DNA of 64,000 nucleotides, from assembly GCF_921293095.1 (NCBI RefSeq), contig NC_060254.1:113236917-113300916 (forward strand), read 5' to 3'. The DNA is from Ischnura elegans. Its lineage: Eukaryota; Arthropoda; Insecta; Odonata; Coenagrionidae. The notes under the pieces were generated by a model. It was not told the DNA's origin and ran no database searches. It was given only the letters and a program-made list of their open reading frames with translations. The translations under genes and the position numbers were made by a program. Positions 18,172 to 29,549 of this stretch are shown here, one piece after another. The first letter of the stretch is position 1. Every line of letters begins with the position of its first letter.

Positions 18172-18336
18172 GAGTCACGGTGCAACCGCACGTGTTAAGA
18201 CCTTGGTAACTGCTAATGGGAACATATCCAACTCGAGTGGGAGAAGCTATGGGTGCGGCACGTGTCTGGAATGCACTGGGAATGAAAGGGGACGCTTAAT
18301 TTGACCTTGTCCCAGACTCCCCAAATCCTGACTACT
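18172..18336 (-). repeat. Polinton right terminal inverted repeat
   Basis: This is the reverse complement of 3054-3216 with near-identity over the inner 120 bp, including both ACACGTGC motifs. The terminal 40 bp differ from the left end and lack its TGACGTCA palindrome. Confidence 0.95.
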
Positions 18337-18342
18337 CCAATG
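18337..18342. repeat. Polinton target-site duplication, right (CCAATG)
   Basis: This is the second copy of CCAATG. After it the host repeat resumes with GATTCACGTTTTCCCTAG, matching GATACACTTTTTCCTAG after the empty site at 27283-27288. Confidence 0.97.
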
Positions 18343-18722
18343 GATTCACGTTTTCCCTAGTTAATTTATATTTAAAAGTAGTCATATGATCTTTTCTCAT
18401 ATTTCTCATTCTTCTTAAGAGAAAGGCTATTAATTTTGTAAAATGAAAGCATATCCCCAAAATATATGATTTCTCAAAGGACAATGTCAAATCTGTGCTA
18501 GCTGGGACCTCGACATAATTGGTAAATGAAAAAATTTAAAACTTATGTCTGGAACCTAGCAGAGAAGCCAAACTTTCATTTGCATTCAGAATACAGAATT
18601 AGTACTAAATTTACAGACTTCACAGAATTCAAATTGAAAGGCCTTGAGCTCCTATTCAGATCTTACAAAAAGATATATTTTTGCATGACTTTTAAACTTG
18701 ACTTCTTCTTTTCTCCTTTCAG

Positions 18723-18804
18723 AAAGTGGTTAATTGTGCAGAGTTGGTTTCCTGAATTCAGGTTTCTTCTTGTGCAATGGGTTACAACGCTTGTTCCGTG
18801 CTAA
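18723..18804 (+). other. Candidate 3' exon of the small spliced ORF in element A
   Basis: A polypyrimidine tract and CTTTCAG precede the exon. Joined in phase to 2753-2854 it adds 27 codons and a TAA stop, giving a 47-residue product with a hydrophobic Trp-rich C-terminal half (KWLIVQSWFPEF onward). An AATAAA signal lies at 18970. The copy B equivalent is 27692-27773. The two copies differ at four synonymous and four non-synonymous positions, so there is no clear sign of purifying selection. Confidence 0.35.
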
Positions 18805-19427
18805 CATTTTTTTCTATTTTCCAACTCAAACCATTGTTTGTACTTGATTTATCTTTGTGCCATTTTTTTAAAACTAAGTTTCACCTACTGTTTGCTGGCC
18901 CTTAATGCTTGTTAGCAATATTCATGGCCACACTTGTTATTTGTGTGTATTATTTTATTTTTCTCTTTGAATAAATGTTTTATTATCTGTATGTTCTGGT
19001 TTCTTTATATTTATTCATCCGTTTGATCCATATTGATATTAAGTGGATGTGGGTCAGAAAATCAATATGTATAATTCGTGTACGAGGGCCTGCAGATACA
19101 TATGTATATTACATGTAAGGATATTCAGATTTCCAATTTGTAATACGCATGTATACATACATCCTGAGGGACTTTTGAGCCACTTTTACGTGAAATATAC
19201 AGACGTAATACGATTGTATTCCTTTGTATACATATGTATAATTCATGTATGGGTATTCAGATTTCCAATTTGTAATACGCACGAATACATACATCTATAG
19301 GGACTTTTGAACCACTTCTACGTGAAATATACCGATGTAATACCATCGTATTCCATCTTATACATATGTATTTGGGCACGTATTTTTTGTGTATTATTGA
19401 TGTAATACAAATGCCGTGTTATCTGGG

Positions 19428-20000
19428 GTAGTATGTTGGCGTCCGTAAAATATGGTTAACTTCGTTAGAAAAGACACTGCTCTTGAATTTATCTAAAAAG
19501 GTGTAGTGTATTTTCTTATCTACGGTCCGACAGAGATTCCCATCCGAGTTTATCTAAGAGGTCACTAATAAGACTATCGTAACGACCTTTCACATACCTT
19601 GCAGCTCTTGTTTGTACGCGTTCTAACTCTTTTAGTAAGCCTTTTTCATGAGGGTCCCAAACACTGGCAGTATATTCCAAATGTGGTCTAACGAGGGAAA
19701 AGTAGCTAATTCCTCTCACTTTGTCGTCGCACTTTCCTAATATTCTTTTAACAAAACCCATTTTACGATTAGCTTCACCGGTTATTTCTCGAATACGTTT
19801 ATTCCACGATAGATCATTATTGAGTCTAACTCCTAGATCTTTCACGGATTCAACAGTCTCTAATTGGGTACCCCGAATTATATATCTATGTTGTATTATC
19901 ATTCTTCTTCCAGAAATTCATTACGACGCATTTTTATCAAATTTAATTCTAACTGCCATGCATCGCACCACGCTAGGATAGCAGCAAGGTCATTCGTTAA
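19428..20000 (-). pseudogene. Non-LTR reverse transcriptase C-terminal region, right part of the split copy
   Basis: Read leftward this encodes the end of the reverse transcriptase (VESVKDLGVRLNNDLSWNK, YFSLVRPHLEYTASVWDPHE, then LGWESLSDRR) and continues, beyond the inserted element A, into 776-922. It breaks off near 20000 in the AIQAWCDAWQLEL region. It is closely related to the copies at 22.2 and 48.9 kb but carries small deletions. Confidence 0.85.
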
Positions 20001-22173
20001 TTAATTTTATTACCTACATATTGTAACCCACCGGGCCGTCGTCTGTCCGGGTTTCACTTTCAGAGGGGAAGGGGGAGGATAGTTTGGGAGGGATCGCTCA
20101 AGGTAAGCGAGTCGTGGTTCGATGTCCAGGGGAAATGGAGGGGGGGGGGGAAAGGAAATGGAAAAGTAAGTTGGGGTAGGTTCACTTGCTGAATGGAGGC
20201 TGGCGCGTACGAAATAATGAAGGCCTACGTAACAGTTTATAATTCCAACAACACGTTTAATGAGCACTTCAATTGGGAAATGTTCCACAAAATACATAAG
20301 TAAATGACTCTTTGAATAACACAAATTAAACTACTGCTACTGGCCAGTTAGGTACCTTGTAACATCAATTAATAAATGACAGAAAAGAAAATAAACCCTA
20401 ATTACAATTGTTGGCGTGAAATATTATAAAAATGCTTGAAAAATGACAAACGCCAATTCCGAATTATCACTTATTGTCCTACTAACTACAATTAACCATT
20501 CACACACACACGGGGACACGGGGGAACTTAAAAAAATATAAAAAAATGTACGGGAATATATCACTGTTCTTCTTCTCTTGAATGGAAGTGAGAGGGGAAT
20601 GGGGCTCTTCTGATTCTGTTGAAATTTGGGGATATTGGTGGCTAGTGTACTTATCGCTCTTGCGGGGTTGCTGGTGGAGAAGATTCCTCGACTGGCTCGA
20701 TATTGCGACTAGTATCGCTGTGGGATGAGAGAACTCCTTTGTTGGCGCCGTGGATTGACGTCTTCTGCTTCGCGTGCTAGGAAGATACCGTCTTATCTCC
20801 TCTTTCCAAATTCACCGCCGTTTAAATCTCGTGTCTTCTTCCACGCTGGGCTGCCTCTCTCTCTCTCTCCTCACAGGATGGGTGGTTCGCGTAGCAGAGC
20901 CTTCGGCCGACTCTCCAGCAAAATAGTCTTCTGCATGTCGCCCGCACTCCGCTTATATAGCCACATTCTGGGAGGGGGATGAGTGAACGGAAAAACCCAA
21001 GGCATCGGGTTTTTTCGGCTATTCTCCCTTAGGGGAGGGGGGGTTTCTGTGGAGGGCGGGGTTGGAGGATTTCATCACCTCCGTACGCAGGTGTTCCGGC
21101 TTCACAGTGGGGTGGGGATAAACATGATACGAATCACGTAGACACCGGATCTTTCCACTTCGTAGACGGAAGAATCGTGGGAGGGGTGGGGGACGGAAAA
21201 ATACAAAATCTAGTCATTCATTCATCACTTCACTCACACACACACATTCACACAAAATTACATGAGCATTTACACAAAATTAAATAACACTTTACAATAT
21301 TTATTCGACCCTTCATAATTTACGCAAGCCTTCCCTACCTCGTAAAAGCCTCTTTAATACTCCATGAACCGAGCCAAACGGCAACGGCTACTATATAGGA
21401 ATGAAATATCAAAATTAAGTAGTAATATTTTCAGTGAATTGATAGACAATTTCCTAATATTTAGGGGCACATGCTAATTTAGCGCGAATCTTCGAGCTAC
21501 GAACCCAGAGCTTCAAGCTAGTTATTTTCCAAGATCAGAGTACCTCAGGTTTTCTCTGATTAGTTTCGACCACTTGAACGGGTAACGCATCGCTAGTATT
21601 TTCTCATATTTATGAAACTTATTCGAAGGTACAATTTTTTTTAAACACTATAAACCGAAATTCTCCATTAAAACTTCGACGGGTGGTTAATAACGTTTTG
21701 GTCGATTTCGCTACGTCAATGATTTAGTGAATGCCCAAATGCTTCCCAGCCGATGTCGGTGGCAAAGTCAATGGAATTAGATTCTCTTGAGAAAGCGACC
21801 AGCATCAGTTTAGAAAAGTTGGGACCACCCAATCATTGACGCGGCGAACGAGCCCAAAAGTTTTTAATTGCCACTAAAAATCTAGTAAGTACATTCTCCT
21901 ATTGAATATATCCTGATCACTAATTAATTTTTTTGAGTCGCACCCCTACTATAAACCTTGAGCACAAATTCCCAAATGTGGAGAGAAAATTACAATCCTG
22001 TAAACTGTAAGTTTGGAATTGTCCAACCCTTGTTCTTTTTATGATCGAGCTATCAACTTAAGCCAACATAATTTTCAGCCAGAGGAAATATAGCTGTTAA
22101 ACAAAGGTCTTAAATATTGCCCAAATTTCCCGAATGGCTCAGAGGACATTAATAATCTGGTAGTAGTTAAAGT
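20001..22173. other. Unassigned region, no gene supported
   Basis: There is no convincing coding sequence. The stretch 20030-21240 is unusually G+C-rich in runs (GGGGGGGGG, CT microsatellite near 20855, CA repeat near 21235), and read leftward it has CTATATAAGCGG near 20953 like a core promoter. TGTAACCCACCGGGCC at 20031 resembles an LTR edge, but no partner edge or duplication was found. The part from 21300 to 22173 is plain A+T-rich DNA. Confidence 0.5.
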
Positions 22174-22977
22174 TAAAGGCAGTTGAATCCGTGAAATATC
22201 TAGGGGTTAGACTCAATAATGATCTATCGTGGAATAAACATATTCGAGAAATAACCGGTCAAGCTAATCGTAAAATGGGTTTTGTTAAAAGAATATTAGG
22301 AGAGTGCGACGACAAAGTGAGAGAAATCAGCTACTTTTCCCTCGTTAGACCACATTTGGAATACGCTGCCAGTGTTTGGGACCCTCATGAAAAAGGCTTA
22401 ATAACAGAGTTAGAACGCGTGCAAAGAAGAGCTGCCAGGTATGTGAAAGGTCGTTACGATAGTCTTGTTAGTGTAACTGACCTCTTAGATAAACTCGGAT
22501 GGGAATCTCTGTCGGACCGTAGATTGAAAAATAGACTAAACCTTTTAGATAAATTCAAGAGCAGTGTCTTTTGTGACAAAGTTATCCATATCTTACGGAC
22601 GCCAACATACTACGGAAGATCAGATCATATAAATAAAATAAGAGAGATAGATTGCAGAACAGACAGATTCCGAATGTCATTTTTTCCACGATCAATAAGA
22701 GATTATAACGGCAGCAATAGAACTCGTAAATAGATTGCATGACTTGTAGTTTAGCCTACTAACCTACGTAAAACTTAATGCATGTTTCTGAATTTCTATT
22801 CTATATTCTATTTCTAACAGCATATAGTAGTATAGTTTGTTATTATACGGGACGTTCTTTGGACGGTGTGGTGTGCATGTGGGAGTCCAAATGCATGCTG
22901 CATGCTGGTGATTGATCACCCCCTGCCAAACACCCTAGAGGTGGCTCGCAGGGTATTATGTAGATGTAGATGTAGTA
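22174..22977 (+). pseudogene. 5'-truncated non-LTR retrotransposon, young copy
   Basis: It encodes the last 180 residues of the reverse transcriptase (YLGVRLNNDLSWNKHIREIT to FFPRSIRDYNGSNRTRK) without interruption, followed by a 3' UTR ending in GGCTCGCAGGGTATTATG and a short TGTAGA repeat tail. It is almost identical to 49690-50483, which implies recent activity. It is truncated at its 5' end and inserted into a Penelope-like sequence. Confidence 0.9.
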
Positions 22978-23010
22978 GATTGTGAAATGGCAGTGAGAAG
23001 GGAGGACTAT
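22978..23010 (+). pseudogene. Short left piece of a Penelope-like element
   Basis: This piece encodes EMAVRREDY and, if element B is removed, joins in frame at 28406 to a Penelope-like reverse transcriptase. The junction duplicates AT (23009-23010 and 28406-28407). Confidence 0.6.
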
Positions 23011-25189
23011 CCCCAACAGCACACATTTGGATATACATATGTATTTATATTGTATTTTCATGGGTCACATACATATGTATTTTTGTTAGGTATTACATCT
23101 GTAACACATATGTGTTATTGAGTGTATTTCCTTTGTATTCATACATATGTAAAAGTGGTACGTGTTACATGATAAATACATTTGTATTTTTGTGTATTTT
23201 TGAAATTTGAGTACTTGTGTAAATGTGGTCAAAATTACACAAAAAATACAAATGTATTTATCGTGTAACACGTACCACTTTTACATATGTATGAATACAG
23301 AGGAAATACATATGTAAATGTGGTCAAAAATACACAACATATACATTATGTATATTTCCTGTAATGTTTGAGAGGTGGATTTTCGTGGCGTCTTGTGAAA
23401 TGTTCATAAACATTTTTTCCAGAAATAATATGTTCACAACAAACGCCAGATTTCCTTATTTTAATGATCATTCATCCATTCGAATTTATACCCAGAAAGC
23501 TTAAAAATAAATCATATACTAATCGATGTGAGCAAGGGTAGTAAAGATGGCGGCCATATTTATGTTAATTTGTAAATGCACGTGAAATATAGACGTATTA
23601 CATATGTAAAATTCAGTTTCCATCCGCGAAATATACACATGGAAAATGGTTCACAATACATGAAAAATACAAAAAATAGTTCTTGCACAGAGCAAAAGTA
23701 AAAGCGAAGTTTAATTTTTTAAACAATATTTTAAATTAACCGTTTAAACAAAAAAATTAAATTCTTAATTCTGCGCCTCCACTGTCGCAATTAGCTAGAG
23801 AAGTGAGTGAGAGTGATAATCTCGTTAACAGTTAAGCTCGGCATTTCGTTCGAGACTACGAGAACGTGCTGTAGGAGGAACTCCGGCTACTGATGTATAG
23901 TTAATTTTATATTTGTAAGTATTATTATACGTATTGGAAGAATTGACATAGTGTTTTAATCCTCGATAACCGGTGCTTGTGGATGGTGTGCTCAACCCGA
24001 AGTTATGTTTTGCTGGAAATGTGCTTCAATCCCGCACGATATTGCGATCCGTGCATGCCAGCTCCAACAGTTTCCTGTCACTGGATTATTAAGGTAAGGT
24101 ATGATTTATCTTTTATTATATTGTACGACTACATAGACTACATTAATTATGTTATTTGAGTATATTTGGATACAACTATTGGCGCAATGTGTTGACCACG
24201 TACATTGCGCCAATAGAGGTAATTATTTTGTTTATGCTTGGCTATTGTTTTCCTTATTTGTTGAGTTATGCATCGAGGAGACTGGTCTCCATTGAAGTTA
24301 TATGGTAAAACATAGTAATGTCAATCTTGTACGCACAAATTAATAGATTATGCGTCGTATAGTAATTCCGTGCTTCGCGGCTGAAGTTACATTTTTTTCT
24401 TCTCTTAATTAAGAGCAGAAAAAATTGTTTAAAGGAATGTTTTCGTTCACGTGTAAGTTGTTTTATCGCTGTTTATTACCACAACCTACTGTATTGTAGT
24501 CCTTGCATTCCTAGTTATCCTATGCTTTAGTCATAACATCTTTGACCGTAGACTTATCAGCGTAGCCTTGTCACTAATAGATTCCTCGAGGTTCCGAGCC
24601 GTTTTGCCCACTATTTCTAATTATTTAACGAACAAGAAGTATTGGTCATGTAATATCGGTTCCCTTAAAGCTAAGTGTAATATTTCTTTCATCTTGAAAT
24701 GCAGTCAATCAAGGTGCATTTCGTCATTATTATTAACACAAAATAAATACGTAACTTTCATGCTAAAGTTTGTCAAAATAATTAAGAAAGAGGTGCGTAC
24801 GGGCCAAATTAATCTTATATATAAAAATGAATCGCAAAATGTGTTGGTAAGCGCATAACGCAACAACGCCTGGACCAATTTGGCCAATTCTTTTTTTTAA
24901 ATGTTCGTTGAAGTCCAAGGATGGTTCTTACGGCGAGAAAAAATCGAATAATTGTCGGGAAAACCGTAAAAACAGCCCTTTTCTTTTTCACATACAAACG
25001 TTTTCTAACTAAAACGTAGAATCAATTTGAGCTTTATTGCTATTATATAAAGTTCATATTAAATTACAAGCACTCACTGTTATCTAAGAAATGTAGGTGT
25101 TTAATATAACATTTTAATTACTAAATATATTCAAAATATTAATAAAATTGAAATTACATTTTAAAAATTTAATTCGAGCTGATTGTAAG

Positions 25190-25740
25190 CCCAGCCGTGG
25201 CCCAGCTCGAGTTGACACTTCACTACCGTGTTTGTAAACAAATCTCCAAGCAATTGTTGACAAACGGTAATGTCCGTGTTCCTGTCGAGGAATCGAGTAG
25301 TTTTAACTCATTTCCTTGGAATGATTGCAAATTAGTTTCAGCGGGAGGTGAGCTCATCAACAAAGAGTTCCAGAATATGATTGATCACCAAAAGAATCAA
25401 AGATGGTTGATTTAGCGAGCAAGAACGAAGATGTGGATGACTAAAACGAGGTAAATTCAAATAGTTCGTACTCTGCATGGATTCGAATCTTTTAAATGTG
25501 TAACAAACGAAGACGAAATCACCAACTATCTATCTGAATATTTTAAGTCCTTGGACGTACCTGGCTTACCAAGGCACGATTTACAGAAAAATGTAGTTTC
25601 TGTGCTCATGGTCTTTCGAAGCCTAAACCAACCATAACTATCCAACGGAACGTGTTTGGTCATTAAAAAAATTGGTGATGAATGTGATTCACGCAACTTT
25701 ACTCAAAGGAAAATTCAAAGGTTAGGAAGTCCTCATTCCG
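25190..25740 (+). pseudogene. Helitron Pif1-type helicase remnant
   Basis: Scattered frames match the helicase C-terminal region: the KQLLTNGNVRVPVEE and ELINKEFQNMIDHQKNQRWL region, NEDEITNYLSEYFKSLDVPG, and an RNLNQP / NGTxLVIKK-like patch. Several stops and frame changes separate them. Only a fragment of the original Rep/Hel protein is present. Confidence 0.65.
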
Positions 25741-25967
25741 TAGATTCCATGATCTCAACTCATATGCCCTTTTGAGCTTAAACGTATTCAATTTACAATT
25801 CGTGTTGCATTCGTGATAACGATTAAAAAATCGCATGGTCATTTTTTCAGTTTTTGGGTTGTTTGTGCTCATGTGCTAATGAAAACCCATGATTTTCTCA
25901 TGGTCAATTTAGCGTGCTATGTTCACGAGTCGATAAACCATCCTCTGTATTTCTTCCTTCGCTTCAA

Positions 25968-26252
25968 GTGCGTAGCTAGGATAGGGGATTTTTGGTGCAG
26001 CTAATACCACGGGTCTGTAGGGTATAGAAAACTCGCTAAGGTAAGCGGGAAGTGGGGGGGCACTTCCCCCAGACATTTTTTAAGATAAATGGTTCAAAAT
26101 AGTGGGTTTTGTGGCTGTGTGAATAGTTAAATATGTTTTGTTTGTTAGTCATCCGTCCCCCTAATATTAATAACATAATCTTTCATAAAAAATTCTCTAA
26201 GCTCTTGGGGGGGGGGTTTATCCCCCAAAACCTCCCCTCGCTGCGTCACTGC
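25968..26252. repeat. Possible small inverted-repeat insertion inside the Helitron
   Basis: AGTGCGTAGCTAGGAT at the left and a degenerate complement (CTCGCTGCGTCACTGC) at the right flank a G/C-run-rich stretch. This resembles a common short nonautonomous DNA-transposon type, but the ends are poorly matched and no duplication is clear. Confidence 0.3.
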
Positions 26253-28405
26253 TTTGCTTCGCTATATTTATTTAGCTTCATCCGCTTCATCTTGCGCCTG
26301 ATAACAAAACAAAAACTGTTGTTTCTCAGAAGGTGCTTGACGCAAGACATTAAATCCGAATGTGTAGGGCTCACCGTGGTGCCTTTACGCATGCAGTACG
26401 TTTACGCAGTGCATTTTTTCCAAACAGAGATACTAAAACTGGCGCGCCTTAAGTCATTTAATGCGAATGCTGCTTCATAGGGGCTTTTCTTGCACGATTT
26501 TGAGCATCAGTCAAGCGTCGGTCTGGGGTCGTGTCAACCTGCCCCCTGAAAGGGCCAAGTGTATGCAACAGACTTGGACCTAAAAACATTTTTTTACAGC
26601 TAATAACGCAAATAGCCAACAACTGAATGGGTATAATTTTTATTTCATGAACTGCTTTATTAAACCACAATGCCCAAAATTTCTTAAGCTAAAACGTAAG
26701 AAAATTTGTTGAAAAAAATCCGCGTAAACGTGCTCCGATTCACCCTATGTAGATTCGATAAAGAAAATGTCTTTCTGACAAGCAATTTTGGTTCTCATTT
26801 ACGTAGTTTTATTGAATTTGTATCCTTATTTTATTATAATAAATTAAACATGATTAAAAACGATGCAGCCGCTCTTGATTTATAAATTGTGTAAGTAAAC
26901 TGTAAGTTCATTGATTGTTAGGCGGTACGAAGTTCGCCGGGTCAGCTAGTTAATTATAATTTTCTTTTCATGCTCTTTCGCGCATACCCAGCAGGCGACG
27001 ATGTAAATAGCTTGGCCTGGACAAGAAGAGAATGGATTACGGAAAAAACGACGAAGCAAAGCCAGAAGACCATGTGGAATTGTTAATACCGAGGTAAGGT
27101 TTGAGGGAAATTGTTTTAAATCCATAATGGAGAGGTTTCTTAAAGTTAAGCCTGAAATTATCGGTTATATGAAATTTATTTGTTTGAAAATTTGATATCA
27201 CAAGTTGATCTTTTTTCTGTGTGAATCATCCGCTACTAAATCATGGTACTAATATATTAGTATCATATACTAAATAAGCATACCAATGGATACACTTTTT
27301 CCTAGTTAATTTATTTAAAAGTAGTCATATGATCTTTTCTCATATTTCTCATTCTTCTTAAGAGAAAGGCTATTAATTTTGTAAAATGAAAGCATGTCCC
27401 CAAAATATATAGTTTCTCAAAGGACAAGGTCAAATCTGCGCTAGCTGGGACCTCGGCATAATTGGTAAATGAAAAAATTTAAAACTTATGTCTGGAATCT
27501 AGCAGAGAAGCCAATCTTTCATTTGCATTCAGAATACACAATTAGTACTAAAATTATAGACTTCACAGAATACTGACTTCCTTGAATTTAAAAAAAATAA
27601 AATTGAAAGGCCTTGAGCTCCTATTCAGATCTAACAAAAAGATATATTTTTGCATGACTTTTAAACTTGACTTCTTCTTTTCTCCTTTCAGGAAGTGGCT
27701 AATGGTGCAGAGTTGGTTTCCTGAATTCAGGCTTCTTCTTGTGCAATGGGTTACAACGCTTGTTCCGTGTTAACATTTTTTTCTATTTTCCATCTCAAAC
27801 CATTGTTTGTACTTGATTTATCTTTGTGCCATTTTTTTATCTAAGTTTCACCTACTGTTTGCTGACCCTTAATGCTTGTTAGCAATATTCATGGCCACAC
27901 TTGTTCTTTGTGTGTATTATTTTATTTTTCTCTTTGAATAAATGTTTTATTATCTGTATGTTCTGGTTTCCTTATATTTATTCATCCGTTTGATCCATAT
28001 TGATATTAAGTGGATGTGGGTCAGAAAATCAATATGTATAATTCGTGTAGGAGGGTCTGCAGATACATATGTATATTACATGTAAGGATATTCAGATTTC
28101 CAATTTGTAATACGCATGTATACATACATCCTGAGGGACCTTTGAGCCACTTTTACGTGAAATATACAGACGTAATACGATTGTATTCCATCGTATACAT
28201 ATGTATAATCCATGTATGGGTATTCAGATTTCCAATTTGTAATAGGCACGTATACATACATCCATAGGGACTTTTGAACCACTTCTACGTGAAATATACC
28301 GATGTAATACGATCGTATTCCATCTTATACATATGTATTTGGTCACGTATTTTTTGTGTATTATTGATGTAATACAGATGTAATACAAATGCCGTGTTAT
28401 CTGGG

Positions 28406-29330
28406 ATACTACTAAACATGTTGTGGCTCACTCTATCGGCTCAATTTTTAAAGCGGAGGAGGAGGCAGTGACAAACGAAGGCGAACGGCGCACGGGTGAA
28501 GCAGCTATTGTTACCTCTTTGAGAAAATCTTTGGTGGATAATGGTCTATTAGCAATGAAAGCGGATAGAGATTCTGTAGTGATAATGGACAGGCAGAGCT
28601 ATGTCGATAAGTGCATGGACTTCATTAAGGCTAATGAAATTGTGTTACTGAAGAAGGACCCCACGGCTATATATCAGAAGGACTGTAAAAAATCCCTTTC
28701 GAGTGTCCGAGTGTTCTTTTCATCAGGGGAAATTCGGAGAGTGATAGCGATGAATCCGCTAGCCCCCAGTTTTTACGGGATGCCAAATTTGCACAAGCTG
28801 GATATCCCTATCCGCCCGGTGATCTCTGGAATTTCATCCCTGGCGCACGTTCTTGCCAGAGTGCTTAAGTGTAAATTCAGAGTGTGGAGTATTCTAATTT
28901 CAAACGCACTCATAGTGTTAAAAATTCCTTTGAACTAGCCACTATACTACAGTAAGTGAAAACTCCGAAGAAATGTATGTTAGTGTCATTTGACATAGTA
29001 AGTCTGTTTCCCAGTGTCCCGAAAGAGAAAGCAGTTAGGCTTGCAGAGGAAGTGTTTATTCAATCCCAAGCCCCCAAAAATATTGTTAAGGAACTAATGC
29101 ATCTCATAAAACTCTGTGTTAAACAGAATTACTTTGTGTTTGATGGTAACCATTACCAACAGGAGAATGGATTGGCTATAGGATCCCCTCTATACTACTC
29201 TTACTGGCTTAAATATTTCTGAATAATTTGGAAAAAGAATTATTTGAATGCAATCACCCGCTCTTGAAGAATGTGCACTATTGTTACTGTTTAATTGTGA
29301 ATTTCCCAGACAAAGTCGAGCCTCGCCACC
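28406..29330 (+). pseudogene. Penelope-like element reverse transcriptase remnant
   Basis: Two frames carry the Penelope-type RT: SVVIMDRQSYVDKC, then PSFYGMPNLHKLDIPIRPVI, then MLVSFDIVSLFPSVPKEKA, YFVFDGNHYQQENGLAIGSP, and a shifted FLNNLEKELFE segment. These are the HK(x)RPI, SFDVVSLF and GxxMGSPL motifs of the family. The catalytic YxDD region is missing or lost, and at least two frameshifts are present. The left end continues across element B to 22978; the right end is cut by a Pao/BEL LTR at 29331. Confidence 0.85.
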
Positions 29331-29549
29331 TGTTGGCGATACCACGAATTGTCGGGTTTTCGTTTTGGTTTTGTTTTGTTTTGTCACTCCGAGAATGGGA
29401 GTGAATAGTGCAGTCGTCCAGTAAACTTCGCAAGCGCATGTTTGGAGAGCCACCCAAGGATAAGGAGCCAAGTCGCGCCCCCGACGGGAACAGCAGCGGT
29501 GAGTGGTATGCCACCGGCTCGACTTTGATTTAAACAATATACAGTCCAC
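29331..29549 (+). repeat. Left part of a Pao/BEL long terminal repeat
   Basis: It begins TGTTGGCGATACCACG and is cut at 29549 by a DNA element whose 8-bp duplication CAGTCCAC is 29542-29549. The LTR resumes at 35338 and ends in CA at 35364, total about 246 bp. A primer-binding site follows at 35367. Confidence 0.6.

Larger units (their letters stand above)
3054..18336 (+). mobile_element. Complete Polinton/Maverick (adintovirus-like) element
   Basis: The element is 15,283 bp, begins AGTAGT and ends ACTACT, and has inverted terminal repeats of about 165 bp and a 6-bp duplication. These are the family hallmarks. It carries the core Polinton set: protein-primed DNA polymerase B, FtsK/HerA-type packaging ATPase, retroviral-type integrase, penton-like and hexon-like capsid proteins, and an adenovirus-type cysteine protease. 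All main genes read rightward, packed with overlapping stops and starts; one gene at the right end reads leftward. Defects seen are a motif-C substitution in the polymerase and one amber codon in an accessory gene. Capsid, protease, ATPase and integrase frames are intact, so the insertion looks fairly recent. Confidence 0.97.
923..19427 (+). mobile_element. 3.2-kb DNA repeat, copy A, interrupted by the Polinton
   Basis: It starts CCCCAACAGCACACATTTG and ends CAAATGCCGTGTTATCTGGG, an imperfect inverted terminal pair of about 28 bp, with a 2-bp GT duplication (921-922 and 19428-19429). Without the Polinton it is about 3.2 kb, matching copy B at 23011-28405. Both ends carry several ACATATGTA palindromes; left-side examples are near 1057, 1176, 1200 and 1490, right-side ones near 19099, 19222 and 19363. 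An inverted repeat with arms of about 45 bp spans 1049-1190. No transposase is visible, so it is non-autonomous. The superfamily is unassigned: a 2-bp duplication with CCC/GGG ends does not match a family I can name with confidence. Confidence 0.8.
24813..26949 (+). mobile_element. Non-autonomous Helitron with a ruined helicase
   Basis: It starts TCTTATATATAAAAATG and ends GGGTCAGCTAG, inserted between host A (24812) and T (26950) without duplication, as Helitrons do. A GGCG/CGCC stem-loop lies at 26921-26938, about 8 bases before the CTAG end. Copy A of the host repeat shows the uninterrupted sequence CCAAATTAATTAATTAT. The interior holds Pif1-helicase remnants. Confidence 0.9.
23011..28405 (+). 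mobile_element. 3.2-kb DNA repeat, copy B, interrupted by a Helitron
   Basis: It has the same ends as copy A (CCCCAACAGC...TTATCTGGG) and a 2-bp AT duplication. Net length is about 3.26 kb after removing the Helitron at 24813-26949. A near-perfect inverted repeat with arms of about 54 bp, each including ACATATGTA, spans 23137-23296. It keeps the Polinton-free target site at 27283-27288. It also repeats the candidate exons at 26992-27093 and 27692-27773. Confidence 0.85.

Noticed and set aside
19043-19300. Repetitive frame with FRFPICNTHVYIHP units
   Set aside because: It arises from subterminal ATACATAC/ACATATGTA repeats of the 3.2-kb element; the same frame appears at 28010 in copy B.
20031-21300. 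Possible solo LTR (TGTAACCC edge, CTATATAAGCGG on the minus strand)
   Set aside because: No matching CA edge or target duplication could be found, and no second LTR or internal region is present.
29439-29501. A short ATG frame (MFGEPPKDKEPSRAPDGNSSG) ending at a good donor GTGAGT, resembling a first coding exon
   Set aside because: It lies inside the Pao/BEL LTR defined by TGTTGGCG at 29331, the CA end at 35364 and the primer-binding site at 35367, so it is better explained as LTR sequence.
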